DNA of 13,850 nucleotides from Burkholderiales bacterium. GTDB taxonomy: Bacteria; Pseudomonadota; Gammaproteobacteria; Burkholderiales; Usitatibacteraceae. The position numbers were made by a program, and so were the translations under genes. Positions within the stretch are counted from its first letter, which is position 1, and each line of letters begins with the position of its first letter. Positions 6,609 through 13,168 of this stretch are shown one piece after another. Location: contig JACMOJ010000028.1 in NCBI GenBank assembly GCA_014378085.1, positions 1 to 13,850 of the forward strand. The letters run 5' to 3'. Below the pieces are notes generated by a model. The model searched no databases. It saw nothing but the letters and a program-made list of their open reading frames with translations, and was not told the origin of the DNA.

Positions 6609-9047
6609 CTAGTGCTCCATTGTCATCGCGGGCAGCAGTATCGAGAACGTGGTTCCGTGTAGGTCGCCGTCGTTCACCATCACGCGGCTACTGACCTGCA
6701 CTTCACCGCCCATGCGCTCAACGACCGTTTTCACAAACACCAGACCCAAGCCGATACCGTCTGTGCGTGGCTGCCCTTCTTGTTCCATGCGTTGAAAGCG
6801 TTGAAATAGCTTCGACATGTTTTCAGGCGCAATGCCGAAGCCCTCGTCGGCAACATCAATTCGCCAGCGTGAACCCGCATCGGCGGCGTGCAGTGTCACA
6901 GTGGTGGTAGTGTTATCCGGGCTGTACTTGATGGCGTTTGACAACAAATTAATCACCGCGCGGGTCAGCAAATCTTGGTCCCCCAATACCCAGCCTTCCT
7001 CGACATCGGCATTGAGCACCACGCGGATAGATTTGCCTCGCGCGGCATCCTCGCCCTCTTCCACCACATCCTGAAGAATGCCTGTCACTTCAATGGGCAC
7101 AAAGTCCGATACATTGACGCGTTCGGCACGCGCCATCCGCAGAAAATCATCTGCCAGTGTTAAGGTGCGCCGCGCATATTTGCCAACCCGCTCCAGCAAC
7201 TTTTCAGTGGGGATATGCCCGGGGTCTTCCTTCACTATTTCAAGCAACGTAATGATCGACGCCTGCGGTGAGCGCATGTCGTGCGACAGAAAACGCAGCA
7301 CTTCATCGCGCCGGCGTTCGGATTCCTTCACTTGCGTGACATCGGCGATGGTGACGATCATGCCGCTGGCCCGACCGTCAAATGTGTACCGCGGCGCGAA
7401 CTGAACCGCGCAATCGCGCTCGGGGGTGGCATCGATGGTCTTTGCCTCGATCGTGCGAGGTGCTTGCGTCTGGCGCGTCAGATTGTCATTTTCAACTCGC
7501 ATGAGCGCAGGGAGCATATCTGCCCAAGCGCCCTCTTCTGGTCGCAGCTGCCGCAGCGCGGTCTCCAGCTTCAAACCTTGTAACGGCGCGCCATCTTTTC
7601 CCAACAACGTCGCGGCCATGCTGTTGGCGAGCAAAATTTCCCCTTGAAAATCGATCACCAGTGCGGCAGTGGGCAGGCTCTCCAACGTATCCGCCACAAA
7701 CTGCTTTAGGTTGCGAAGCCGCTCGGTGGCGTATGTGATCGCCACAATTCTTTTCTCGATGAAGTCAGAGATCCTAGCGCTGCTAATAGCGATGTTGTTA
7801 GCGCGTGGCGCACTGTCAGCCGTTTCGCCAGCTTGTGGTTGAGCCCGAGACGGTTGCGTCGATGGTAAAAGATCAGGCTCACTTGCAAGACGCGACAACT
7901 CGGCGTCAAAGTAGCGTTGAGTTGCCGCCAGTTTTCGCCAGCTCCAGAGCGGGTAGGTACATGTGATCGCAATGAGTGACAGCGCCGGCGCAATCCACAC
8001 CATCCCCAGTCGAAACAGGACCAGTGTTGACACCACCAACGCCCCCATCGTACCAATTACCACCAACAACGAACGCCCCGGCGTAAGCCATAAAAAACTT
8101 GACATCACAACGAGGACAGCAATCATTGCGAGCCCGGCACTGCCGACAGCGTCGAGCTCGCGTATTTCAATACCCTGTGCGATCGCTTGTAGGACATTCG
8201 CATGAATTTCCACCCCGGGCATCGCACGATTGGGACCAGTAACCGGTGTCGGAAATTCATCGCCGAATCCACTTGCTGTCACGCCGACAAAGACAATTTT
8301 TCCCGCGAATTCAATCGGCAGAATCTCCCCGCGCAGCACACTCACATACGACACGTGACGAAAGTGGCCCGCCGCACCAGCAAATGGAATCAGCATTGGC
8401 CGTGAACGCTGCCAAGGCCCTGCGTTCGGGGTCGCGCGCGGCGCCGATGGCGCAGGCGAAACACTCGCCTCGCCAAACAGTCGGCTTTGCACAAGTGCCT
8501 CATAGCCCAGCAATCGGTAGTGCGGCAACCCTGCACCTCCCAGCAGAAAGGTTCGTCGCACAATGCCGTCGGTATCGGGCTGGGCGTGAATCTGCGCGAG
8601 CGAGATTGCTTTTCGGCCGATCTGCGCCACCGGCACAAGCTCACCGTCGAACACGCCCTCTTGGACACGCGGAATGACCGGCAACACCACATTGCCAGCG
8701 CGCGCGATTGCATCACCGAGTACCGCGTCGGCGCGCGGATTCACGTGGTCGGGCTCCGTGAGGATGAGGTCTAGGCCAATCACAGCGGGCTTTGCGGCAG
8801 CCAGCCTATCCACCAGCGTGGCATGAATGGCGCGATTCCAAGGCCAACGACCCAGTTGTTCAAGGCTCGCCTCGTCGATACCGACGATAACAACTTCCGA
8901 GATGGCAGGCCGCTGCCAGATCTGCATTGAGAGATCGTAGGCCGCCTGATCGACGCGCCCAAACCAATCCCAACGTGCCGCGGCGGCGATACCCAGCCAC
9001 AGCAACAGCACAATCACTGCCCATTCTCGCCAAACGGAAGATTTCAT
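6609..9047 (-). CDS. CHASE2-PAS sensor histidine kinase
   Basis: A membrane-bound hybrid of receptor and kinase, 812 residues. A membrane helix at about 9-25 leads into a periplasmic CHASE2 domain at about 29-290, with VVIVGIDEASLEQLGRWPW, IGLDLILTEPD, DTDGIVRRTFLL and AMPGVEIHANVL. The same landmarks occur in the cyclase at 2410. Three membrane helices follow at about 302-321, 327-350 and 353-372. A PAS-like domain (LPTAALVIDFQGEILLANSMAATLLG) begins at about 454 and ends before ADVTQVKESERRR. The HisKA motif FLSHDMRSPQ places the phospho-acceptor at H589. The ATPase domain has the N box with N704, the G1 box DEGFGI from D734, and the G2 box DGIGLGL from D763. All catalytic motifs look intact. 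There is no receiver domain, so it needs a separate partner, and the OmpR-type regulator upstream is the obvious candidate. The ATG at 9045-9047 has no clear ribosome binding site and lies 25 bp from the heptamer array. Confidence 0.94.
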   Translation of the reverse strand: MKSSVWREWAVIVLLLWLGIAAAARWDWFGRVDQAAYDLSMQIWQRPAISEVVIVGIDEASLEQLGRWPWNRAIHATLVDRLAAAKPAVIGLDLILTEPDHVNPRADAVLGDAIARAGNVVLPVIPRVQEGVFDGELVPVAQIGRKAISLAQIHAQPDTDGIVRRTFLLGGAGLPHYRLLGYEALVQSRLFGEASVSPAPSAPRATPNAGPWQRSRPMLIPFAGAAGHFRHVSYVSVLRGEILPIEFAGKIVFVGVTASGFGDEFPTPVTGPNRAMPGVEIHANVLQAIAQGIEIRELDAVGSAGLAMIAVLVVMSSFLWLTPGRSLLVVIGTMGALVVSTLVLFRLGMVWIAPALSLIAITCTYPLWSWRKLAATQRYFDAELSRLASEPDLLPSTQPSRAQPQAGETADSAPRANNIAISSARISDFIEKRIVAITYATERLRNLKQFVADTLESLPTAALVIDFQGEILLANSMAATLLGKDGAPLQGLKLETALRQLRPEEGAWADMLPALMRVENDNLTRQTQAPRTIEAKTIDATPERDCAVQFAPRYTFDGRASGMIVTIADVTQVKESERRRDEVLRFLSHDMRSPQASIITLLEIVKEDPGHIPTEKLLERVGKYARRTLTLADDFLRMARAERVNVSDFVPIEVTGILQDVVEEGEDAARGKSIRVVLNADVEEGWVLGDQDLLTRAVINLLSNAIKYSPDNTTTTVTLHAADAGSRWRIDVADEGFGIAPENMSKLFQRFQRMEQEGQPRTDGIGLGLVFVKTVVERMGGEVQVSSRVMVNDGDLHGTTFSILLPAMTMEH

Positions 9048-9072
9048 TTAGCGATTATCGTCCGCTTCGTAC

Positions 9073-9215
9073 GGCGCGTGGCGCGTGGCGAAGGACGAAG
9101 GACGAAGGACGAAGGATGAAAGACGAAGGATGAAAGACGAAGGATGAAAAACGAAGGACGAAAGATGAAGGACGAAAAAAGGAGGATGAAAGATGAGGGA
9201 TGAAGGGCAAGGGAC
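9073..9215. repeat. Heptanucleotide tandem repeat array
   Basis: About 20 consecutive 7-bp units lie between the FecR gene and the kinase gene. The first are GGCGCGT, GGCGCGT and GGCGAAG. From 9090 the units are in strict 7-bp phase and are variants of GAAGGAC: GAAGGAC three times, then GAAGGAT alternating with GAAAGAC, then more diverged forms to AAGGGAC at 9209-9215. The strand is almost pure purine apart from the seventh base. Because 7 is not a multiple of 3, no repeat peptide is maintained in one frame. Arrays of this kind are known as short tandemly repeated repetitive sequences in some bacteria; their function is unclear. Unit number may vary between strains. Confidence 0.93.
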
Positions 9216-9240
9216 GCGAATACTAGCGGGGTGCCTCACG

Positions 9241-10923
9241 CTAAAACAAGCCGCTGAACACCTCAACCGCCTCAGTGTCGCTCCATTCCCCCGGCTGCTT
9301 GATATTGCCCGGCGATGAACCGTTGCCGACCGCGCGCACCCGCACAAAATAGGTGCCCTTCGGTAACTTGTCTAGCACCAGCGTGCTTTCTGGGGTTACC
9401 CGCGTTTGCACTATTTCCTCAAACGCTTCGCGGCGCGAAATCTCAATTTGATAGAAATGGTCGGAGCTGCCCTTCCATTTCAACTGCGACACATTGCCCA
9501 TCACCACTGGTGTGACCTTCAGTTTCGTGGCGCGAACACTGGCAGATTGCGTATCACTAAACGGCCCTTGTTTGCCGGTTGCGTCGACTGTGGCAACCCG
9601 CCAGAAATAGCGGCTGCCAGAATTGGCGATTGGGACACTGAAACTGCTTTTTGTGATGGCCGCCTGATCGATCACGACTGGGGCAAACGATTCGCTGGCG
9701 GCAAGCTGCAAACGATAGGATGAGGCTGCCGGGCTAGCCTGCCAGGAAAACGTGGCGTTGCCGGAAGGCATTGAGGCACCACCAATGGGCGAGACCAATC
9801 GCGGCGGAAGCGGTCGCGCAGCAATAGAAAAGGACGTCACGCTATCCAGCCCTTCAAGTCCGGCGGGATCAATGGCACGAACACGCAGCTGCAATTGTCC
9901 GTCAGGCAAGTCATTCAATTCCACATTCGGTTTTGCGCTTACGGTTTCACCCACCAGCTGGAGAAACGCCCGGTCGAGAGCGACTTGCGCGCGATAGCCG
10001 CTGGCACCCGAGACCGCCGGAAACGCGACCGTTAACACCGGTCTTGTTTGTGGCGTCAATAGCGTTGGTAATATCGGCGGGGGCAATAGCTTGACGGGTT
10101 CGGACGGCGCTTTATCGGCTTCCACCACGGAGCCAAAGCCCGCATTCAGCGCAAGCGCCCCCGCATTCGGTGTGTTGGTGACGTTGGTAGCGTTGGTGAC
10201 GCTGGCAACACCCACCGCGCCTTCAATCACCTCACTGAACGCCTTTTTTCCTGTCTCATCTGCGCCCGCACGAAACACCGTGCCGCGAACGCCCATGTTT
10301 GACGTCGGTGTACGCACTTCGTACTTGGCCGCGGCATTTTGTTTTGTCACTGCCGTTTCCAAACGCCCGCGCTCCAACCGAACAACTGATTCGCCAACCG
10401 TGGTATTGGCTAGCCGACGCGTCCGCTCAAGTTCTACCGTGGACTTCGATTGAATGGTCAGGGTGGAGCCGTCCGCCAGCTTGATGGTGACAAATCCATC
10501 GTCTCCGGTACTGATTTTGTCTTTCTCTGCAAGGGTCTGTCCTGACACCAATTTCTGGTTATTCGCCTCGACTTGCCCCCGAACCGCAATCACACTGGCA
10601 CCTGCAAGCTCTGCTCGCATCGCCGCGACCGGTATCTGAATTTGGTGCCCAACCGGAATCTTGACGGGGTCAACCTTTGGGTTGTACTTCGCCAATAACG
10701 TCCAGTTCTTGCGGTCGGCAAGAAAGCGCCCGGCTAATTTCAGAAACGTGTCGCTTTGTTTGGCGGTGTACACGTACAAGCGTTCAGGACTAGCGGAGGC
10801 AGCGGCGGTGGCTTTTGCCTTGGCGTCAGTTTTCGCCAACGCGGCGAAACCAACGGATGCCAACCAGATGGGCAGGAGCACCGCAACGACGGCGCTACAC
10901 GTACGGGCACGACCGAGTCGCAT
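9241..10923 (-). CDS. Exported LysM and FecR domain protein with Fn3-like repeats
   Basis: With the ATG at 10921-10923 this is a protein of 560 residues. A signal peptide (RLGRAR, then a hydrophobic core at about 11-30 ending GFAALA) sends it across the inner membrane. An Ala/Lys-rich linker precedes a LysM domain at about 49-98 (YVYTAKQSDTFLKLAGRFL to IPVGHQIQIP), which should bind peptidoglycan. A FecR domain (PF04773 type) follows at about 111-235, with VRGQVE, TGDDGFVTIKLADGSTL, RLERGRLETAV and TPTSNMGVRGTVFRAG. It lacks the cytoplasmic anti-sigma region of true FecR, so it is not a sigma regulator. Three Fn3/Ig-like segments occupy about 275-560 (SGYRAQVALD, SYRLQLAASESF, FYQIEISRREAF). 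It lies between the response regulator and the CHASE2 kinase, consistent with a periplasmic partner of the kinase. An ATG at 10987-10989 would add 22 basic residues before the signal peptide; neither start has a clear ribosome binding site. Confidence 0.88.
   Translation of the reverse strand: MRLGRARTCSAVVAVLLPIWLASVGFAALAKTDAKAKATAAASASPERLYVYTAKQSDTFLKLAGRFLADRKNWTLLAKYNPKVDPVKIPVGHQIQIPVAAMRAELAGASVIAVRGQVEANNQKLVSGQTLAEKDKISTGDDGFVTIKLADGSTLTIQSKSTVELERTRRLANTTVGESVVRLERGRLETAVTKQNAAAKYEVRTPTSNMGVRGTVFRAGADETGKKAFSEVIEGAVGVASVTNATNVTNTPNAGALALNAGFGSVVEADKAPSEPVKLLPPPILPTLLTPQTRPVLTVAFPAVSGASGYRAQVALDRAFLQLVGETVSAKPNVELNDLPDGQLQLRVRAIDPAGLEGLDSVTSFSIAARPLPPRLVSPIGGASMPSGNATFSWQASPAASSYRLQLAASESFAPVVIDQAAITKSSFSVPIANSGSRYFWRVATVDATGKQGPFSDTQSASVRATKLKVTPVVMGNVSQLKWKGSSDHFYQIEISRREAFEEIVQTRVTPESTLVLDKLPKGTYFVRVRAVGNGSSPGNIKQPGEWSDTEAVEVFSGLF
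10174..10209. repeat. 9-bp tandem repeat inside the FecR gene
   Basis: Four 9-bp units follow one another on the plus strand: GTTGGTGAC, GTTGGTAGC, GTTGGTGAC, GCTGGCAAC. They are in frame with the minus-strand gene and encode VASVTNATNVTN at residues 239-250, just after the FecR domain. Copy number changes would lengthen or shorten this Asn/Thr linker in steps of three residues. Confidence 0.8.
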
Positions 10924-10993
10924 ATGGAAAGTTTGGGAATTCAACGGAATCAACCTATGGAAATTCAATCGGCGCAAGACTACGCGCATCCGT

Positions 10994-11044
10994 CAGCGCG
11001 CCAACTAGCACCTCAGCTAACACATCGTTCAGCGCGCAACTAGC
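10994..11044. promoter_or_regulatory. Direct repeats upstream of the FecR gene
   Basis: CAGCGCGCCAACTAGC (10994-11009) and CAGCGCGCAACTAGC (11030-11044) are direct repeats differing by one C, 36 bp start to start. They lie 71-121 bp upstream of the preferred FecR start at 10923, in the spacer after the response regulator gene. Paired direct repeats are a common binding arrangement for OmpR-type regulators, so this could be the target of the neighbouring regulator. This is inference from position. Confidence 0.45.
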
Positions 11045-11079
11045 GTTTCATCGAAGTGTAATGCCGCGACAGCGACGGC

Positions 11080-11108
11080 AATCGCGAGAAATGCGCTTGA
11101 ATTGTCAA
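11080..11108 (-). promoter_or_regulatory. Candidate promoter for the FecR-kinase-GNAT genes
   Basis: On the minus strand a perfect -35 hexamer TTGACA lies at 11108-11103, just after the response regulator stop. Seventeen bases downstream is GCGATT (11085-11080), a poor -10 box. A strong -35 with a weak -10 gives little support by itself. The direct repeats lie just downstream of it, where they would overlap or follow the start site. Confidence 0.25.
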
Positions 11109-11114
11109 ACATCG

Positions 11115-11834
11115 TTAACTTTTGCCGACCCCAACCAACTCAGCGGGCACATTAACTTTTTCGAGGCGGTAGCCGAAGTTGTAAATAGGCGTCAGCCGAA
11201 GGCCGCGCGCAGGCCCCAAGTCAAGCTTTTTACGGATACGGCTCATGTGCGTGTCCACGGTGCGCGACTGCACTTCCGCCGAACGGCCCCACACACTTTC
11301 TGTAATGTGGCCACGCGAAAGAAGTTGGCCAATATTTTGAAAAAGAAACACCGTCAATTCGAACTCTTTGTCGGTCATTTCAAGCCGAACGCCGTCAACG
11401 GCCACCGTGCGATTGGCCAGATCCACTAAATAAGGCGGCATGTCGATATTGGTGGGTTCCGCCCCACGTGACCGCGAACGCCGCAATAACGCATCGACCC
11501 GCGCGAGCAACTCGAGCCGGCGGATCGGCTTGACCATGTAGTCATCGGCACCAGCGGCAAGGGCGGCAACAATGTCGGCCTCAGAATCGCGGCTAGTCGC
11601 AAATAACACCGGTGCTTCAATTTGCTGCTTTTGACGCAACCAGTGCAACACCTCGGTGCCGGAAAGATCCGGTACGTGCCAATCGAGTAGATACAGGTCA
11701 AAACTCTCGCGCCCCGCCTCCCGCACGATTGCTTTGCCTTGCGTGTAGTGGTGCACGGTGTGCCCGGCTGCTTCCAACCACTGCTTTAACGCCGCCCCCA
11801 CGTCGACGTCGTCCTCCAGCATTGCGATTCTCAT
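11115..11834 (-). CDS. OmpR/PhoB-type response regulator
   Basis: A cytoplasmic two-component regulator of 239 residues. The receiver domain (1-118) has the acidic pair E7/D8/D9, the phospho-acceptor D51 in LYLLDWHVPD, the switch residue T80 in LFATS and K102 in YMVKPI, so all signalling residues are present. The C-terminal winged helix (about 130-232) has the usual OmpR landmarks: LTDKEFELTVFLFQN-like helix alpha 1 (here MTDKEFELTVFLFQN), LLSRGHITESVWG, the recognition helix SRTVDTHMSRIRKKL and the hairpin PIYNFGYRLE. It should bind DNA as a dimer at direct repeats. The ATG at 11832-11834 has AGGA eight bases upstream (ACAGGAAATCCGTA). It is the first gene of the likely signalling block, 191 bp upstream of the FecR start and about 2 kb upstream of the CHASE2 kinase gene, its most likely phosphodonor. 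A sigma-70-like promoter is visible upstream. Confidence 0.95.
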   Translation of the reverse strand: MRIAMLEDDVDVGAALKQWLEAAGHTVHHYTQGKAIVREAGRESFDLYLLDWHVPDLSGTEVLHWLRQKQQIEAPVLFATSRDSEADIVAALAAGADDYMVKPIRRLELLARVDALLRRSRSRGAEPTNIDMPPYLVDLANRTVAVDGVRLEMTDKEFELTVFLFQNIGQLLSRGHITESVWGRSAEVQSRTVDTHMSRIRKKLDLGPARGLRLTPIYNFGYRLEKVNVPAELVGVGKS

Positions 11835-11897
11835 TACGGATTTCCTGTTGTGTTGCTACAGTGTTTTTTGAGTAAAAGCGTGGAGCGTTGTTAGCCA

Positions 11898-11926
11898 ATT
11901 ATTACACCACCCGTTACAGGCCGCAA
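11898..11926 (-). promoter_or_regulatory. Candidate sigma-70 promoter of the response regulator
   Basis: On the minus strand TTGCGG (11926-11921) and AATAAT (11903-11898) are separated by 17 bp, and the -10 box is preceded by TGT, an extended -10 element. The predicted transcription start is about 57 bases before the ATG at 11834. The minus-strand hexamer TAACGG occurs in the spacer (11916-11911) and again exactly 30 bp upstream (11946-11941). The upstream copy is part of an inverted repeat CGTTA-N5-TAACG at 11942-11956. Such sites could serve autoregulation. Confidence 0.45.
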
Positions 11927-11968
11927 AACGCTAATGGTATCCGTTAGATTGTAACGTCAGTTTCGCAG

Positions 11969-13156
11969 TCACAACAACGCCTTCATGGCGCGATCAAGGC
12001 CTTCGACTGTCATTGGATACATACGATCTTCCATCATTTGCTGGGTAATCGTCACGGACTGCGTCCACTGCCAATGCGCTTCAGGCGTGGGATTGATCCA
12101 CGCCGCGTGTTTGTACACATCGAGCAGCCGCTGCAGCCAGACACTGCCGGATTCTTCGTTCCAGTGCTCCACACTTCCACCGGGTTGCAGGATTTCGTAC
12201 GGACTCATCGTCGCGTCGCCAACAATGATCAATTTGTAATCTTTGCCGTATTTGTTCAGCACATCCCAGGTTGAAAATTTTTCGGCATGGCGCAGCCGGT
12301 TATTCCGCCACACGGATTCGTAAAAGAAATTATGAAAATAGAAATACTCAAGATGTTTGAACTCGGTCTTTGCCGCCGAAAACAATTCTTCACAACGACG
12401 AATGTACTCATCCATTGAGCCACCCACATCGAGAAACAACAGCACCTTCACACGGTTGTGTCGCTCGGGTACCATCTTGATATCTAAATATCCGGCGTTG
12501 TTGGCGGTGGCCTTAATGGTGTGATCCAGATCGAGCTCTTCTTCTGCGCCGCTGCGGGCAAATTTACGCAATCGCCGCAACGCCATTTGGATGTTGCGTA
12601 TACCGAGCTCGACTTGACTGTCGTAGTCGCGATATTCGCGCTGGTCCCACACCTTGACGGCCGACTTGTTTCGACTTTTGTCTTGGCCGATCCGAATCCC
12701 CTCGGGGTTAAATCCATAAGCACCAAATGGCGAAGTACCCGCCGTACCAATCCACTTGTTGCCGCCTTGATGCCTGCCCTTCTGCTCCTCCAGCCGTTGA
12801 CGAAGTGTTTCCATCAGTTTGTCCCACCCGCCCAGCGCCTCGATCTGTGCTTTTTCTTCATCGGTCAAGATTTTTTCGGCGAGCTTCTTCAGCCACTCAT
12901 CCGGAATTTCCTTCTCAAACAGTTTCGTGAGCGCCGCATCGAGGTTTTCAATACCCTTGAAGTACTGGCCAAAGGCGCGATCAAACCGATCGTAGTTTGC
13001 TTCGTCCTTCACCAAACACAGGCGCGACAAATAATAAAACTCGTCAACACTCCCATGCGCTAGCCCCTCTTGCATGGCTTCACAAAGCGTCAAGTATTCC
13101 TTTACCGAAACCGGAAGGCCTGATTCCTTAAGCGAAAGAAAGAAGTCGATCAACAC
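11969..13156 (-). CDS. CoxE-like VWA domain protein
   Basis: A cytoplasmic protein of 395 residues of the COG3825/CoxE-like VWA family. The N-terminus MLIDFFLSLKESGLPVSVKEYLTL is typical of the family and supports the GTG at 13154-13156 as start, though the ribosome binding site is weak. A helical region to about residue 140 and a Gly-rich linker lead to the VWA domain at about 230-395. The metal-binding motif is D243-V-G-G-S247, where the second position of the canonical DxSxS is Gly. This is common in this subfamily but may weaken metal binding. VWA proteins of this kind work with a MoxR AAA+ ATPase to assemble or insert cofactors into enzymes such as CO dehydrogenase, or to remodel other complexes. 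The MoxR gene ends 12 bp upstream, so the two form an operon. No target enzyme is visible in the window. Confidence 0.9.
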   Translation of the reverse strand: MLIDFFLSLKESGLPVSVKEYLTLCEAMQEGLAHGSVDEFYYLSRLCLVKDEANYDRFDRAFGQYFKGIENLDAALTKLFEKEIPDEWLKKLAEKILTDEEKAQIEALGGWDKLMETLRQRLEEQKGRHQGGNKWIGTAGTSPFGAYGFNPEGIRIGQDKSRNKSAVKVWDQREYRDYDSQVELGIRNIQMALRRLRKFARSGAEEELDLDHTIKATANNAGYLDIKMVPERHNRVKVLLFLDVGGSMDEYIRRCEELFSAAKTEFKHLEYFYFHNFFYESVWRNNRLRHAEKFSTWDVLNKYGKDYKLIIVGDATMSPYEILQPGGSVEHWNEESGSVWLQRLLDVYKHAAWINPTPEAHWQWTQSVTITQQMMEDRMYPMTVEGLDRAMKALL

Positions 13157-13168
13157 TCGCTAGCCAAC

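Noticed and set aside
8246..8677. Open frame on the plus strand opposite the CHASE2 kinase
   Set aside because: The translation is Arg/Ala/His-rich without domain features and lies wholly within the CHASE2 coding region on the other strand.
9073..9215. Possible CRISPR array
   Set aside because: Units are 7 bp with no spacers, and no cas genes are present.
9048..9347. Minus-strand open frame through the heptamer array (peptide rich in HPSSF, RLSSF)
   Set aside because: The peptide is just the repeat translated; it overlaps the end of the FecR gene and has no ribosome binding site or domain.
9241..10923. FecR protein as an anti-sigma factor of an iron-uptake system
   Set aside because: It has a signal peptide and LysM domain instead of a cytoplasmic anti-sigma region, and no sigma factor or TonB receptor is nearby.
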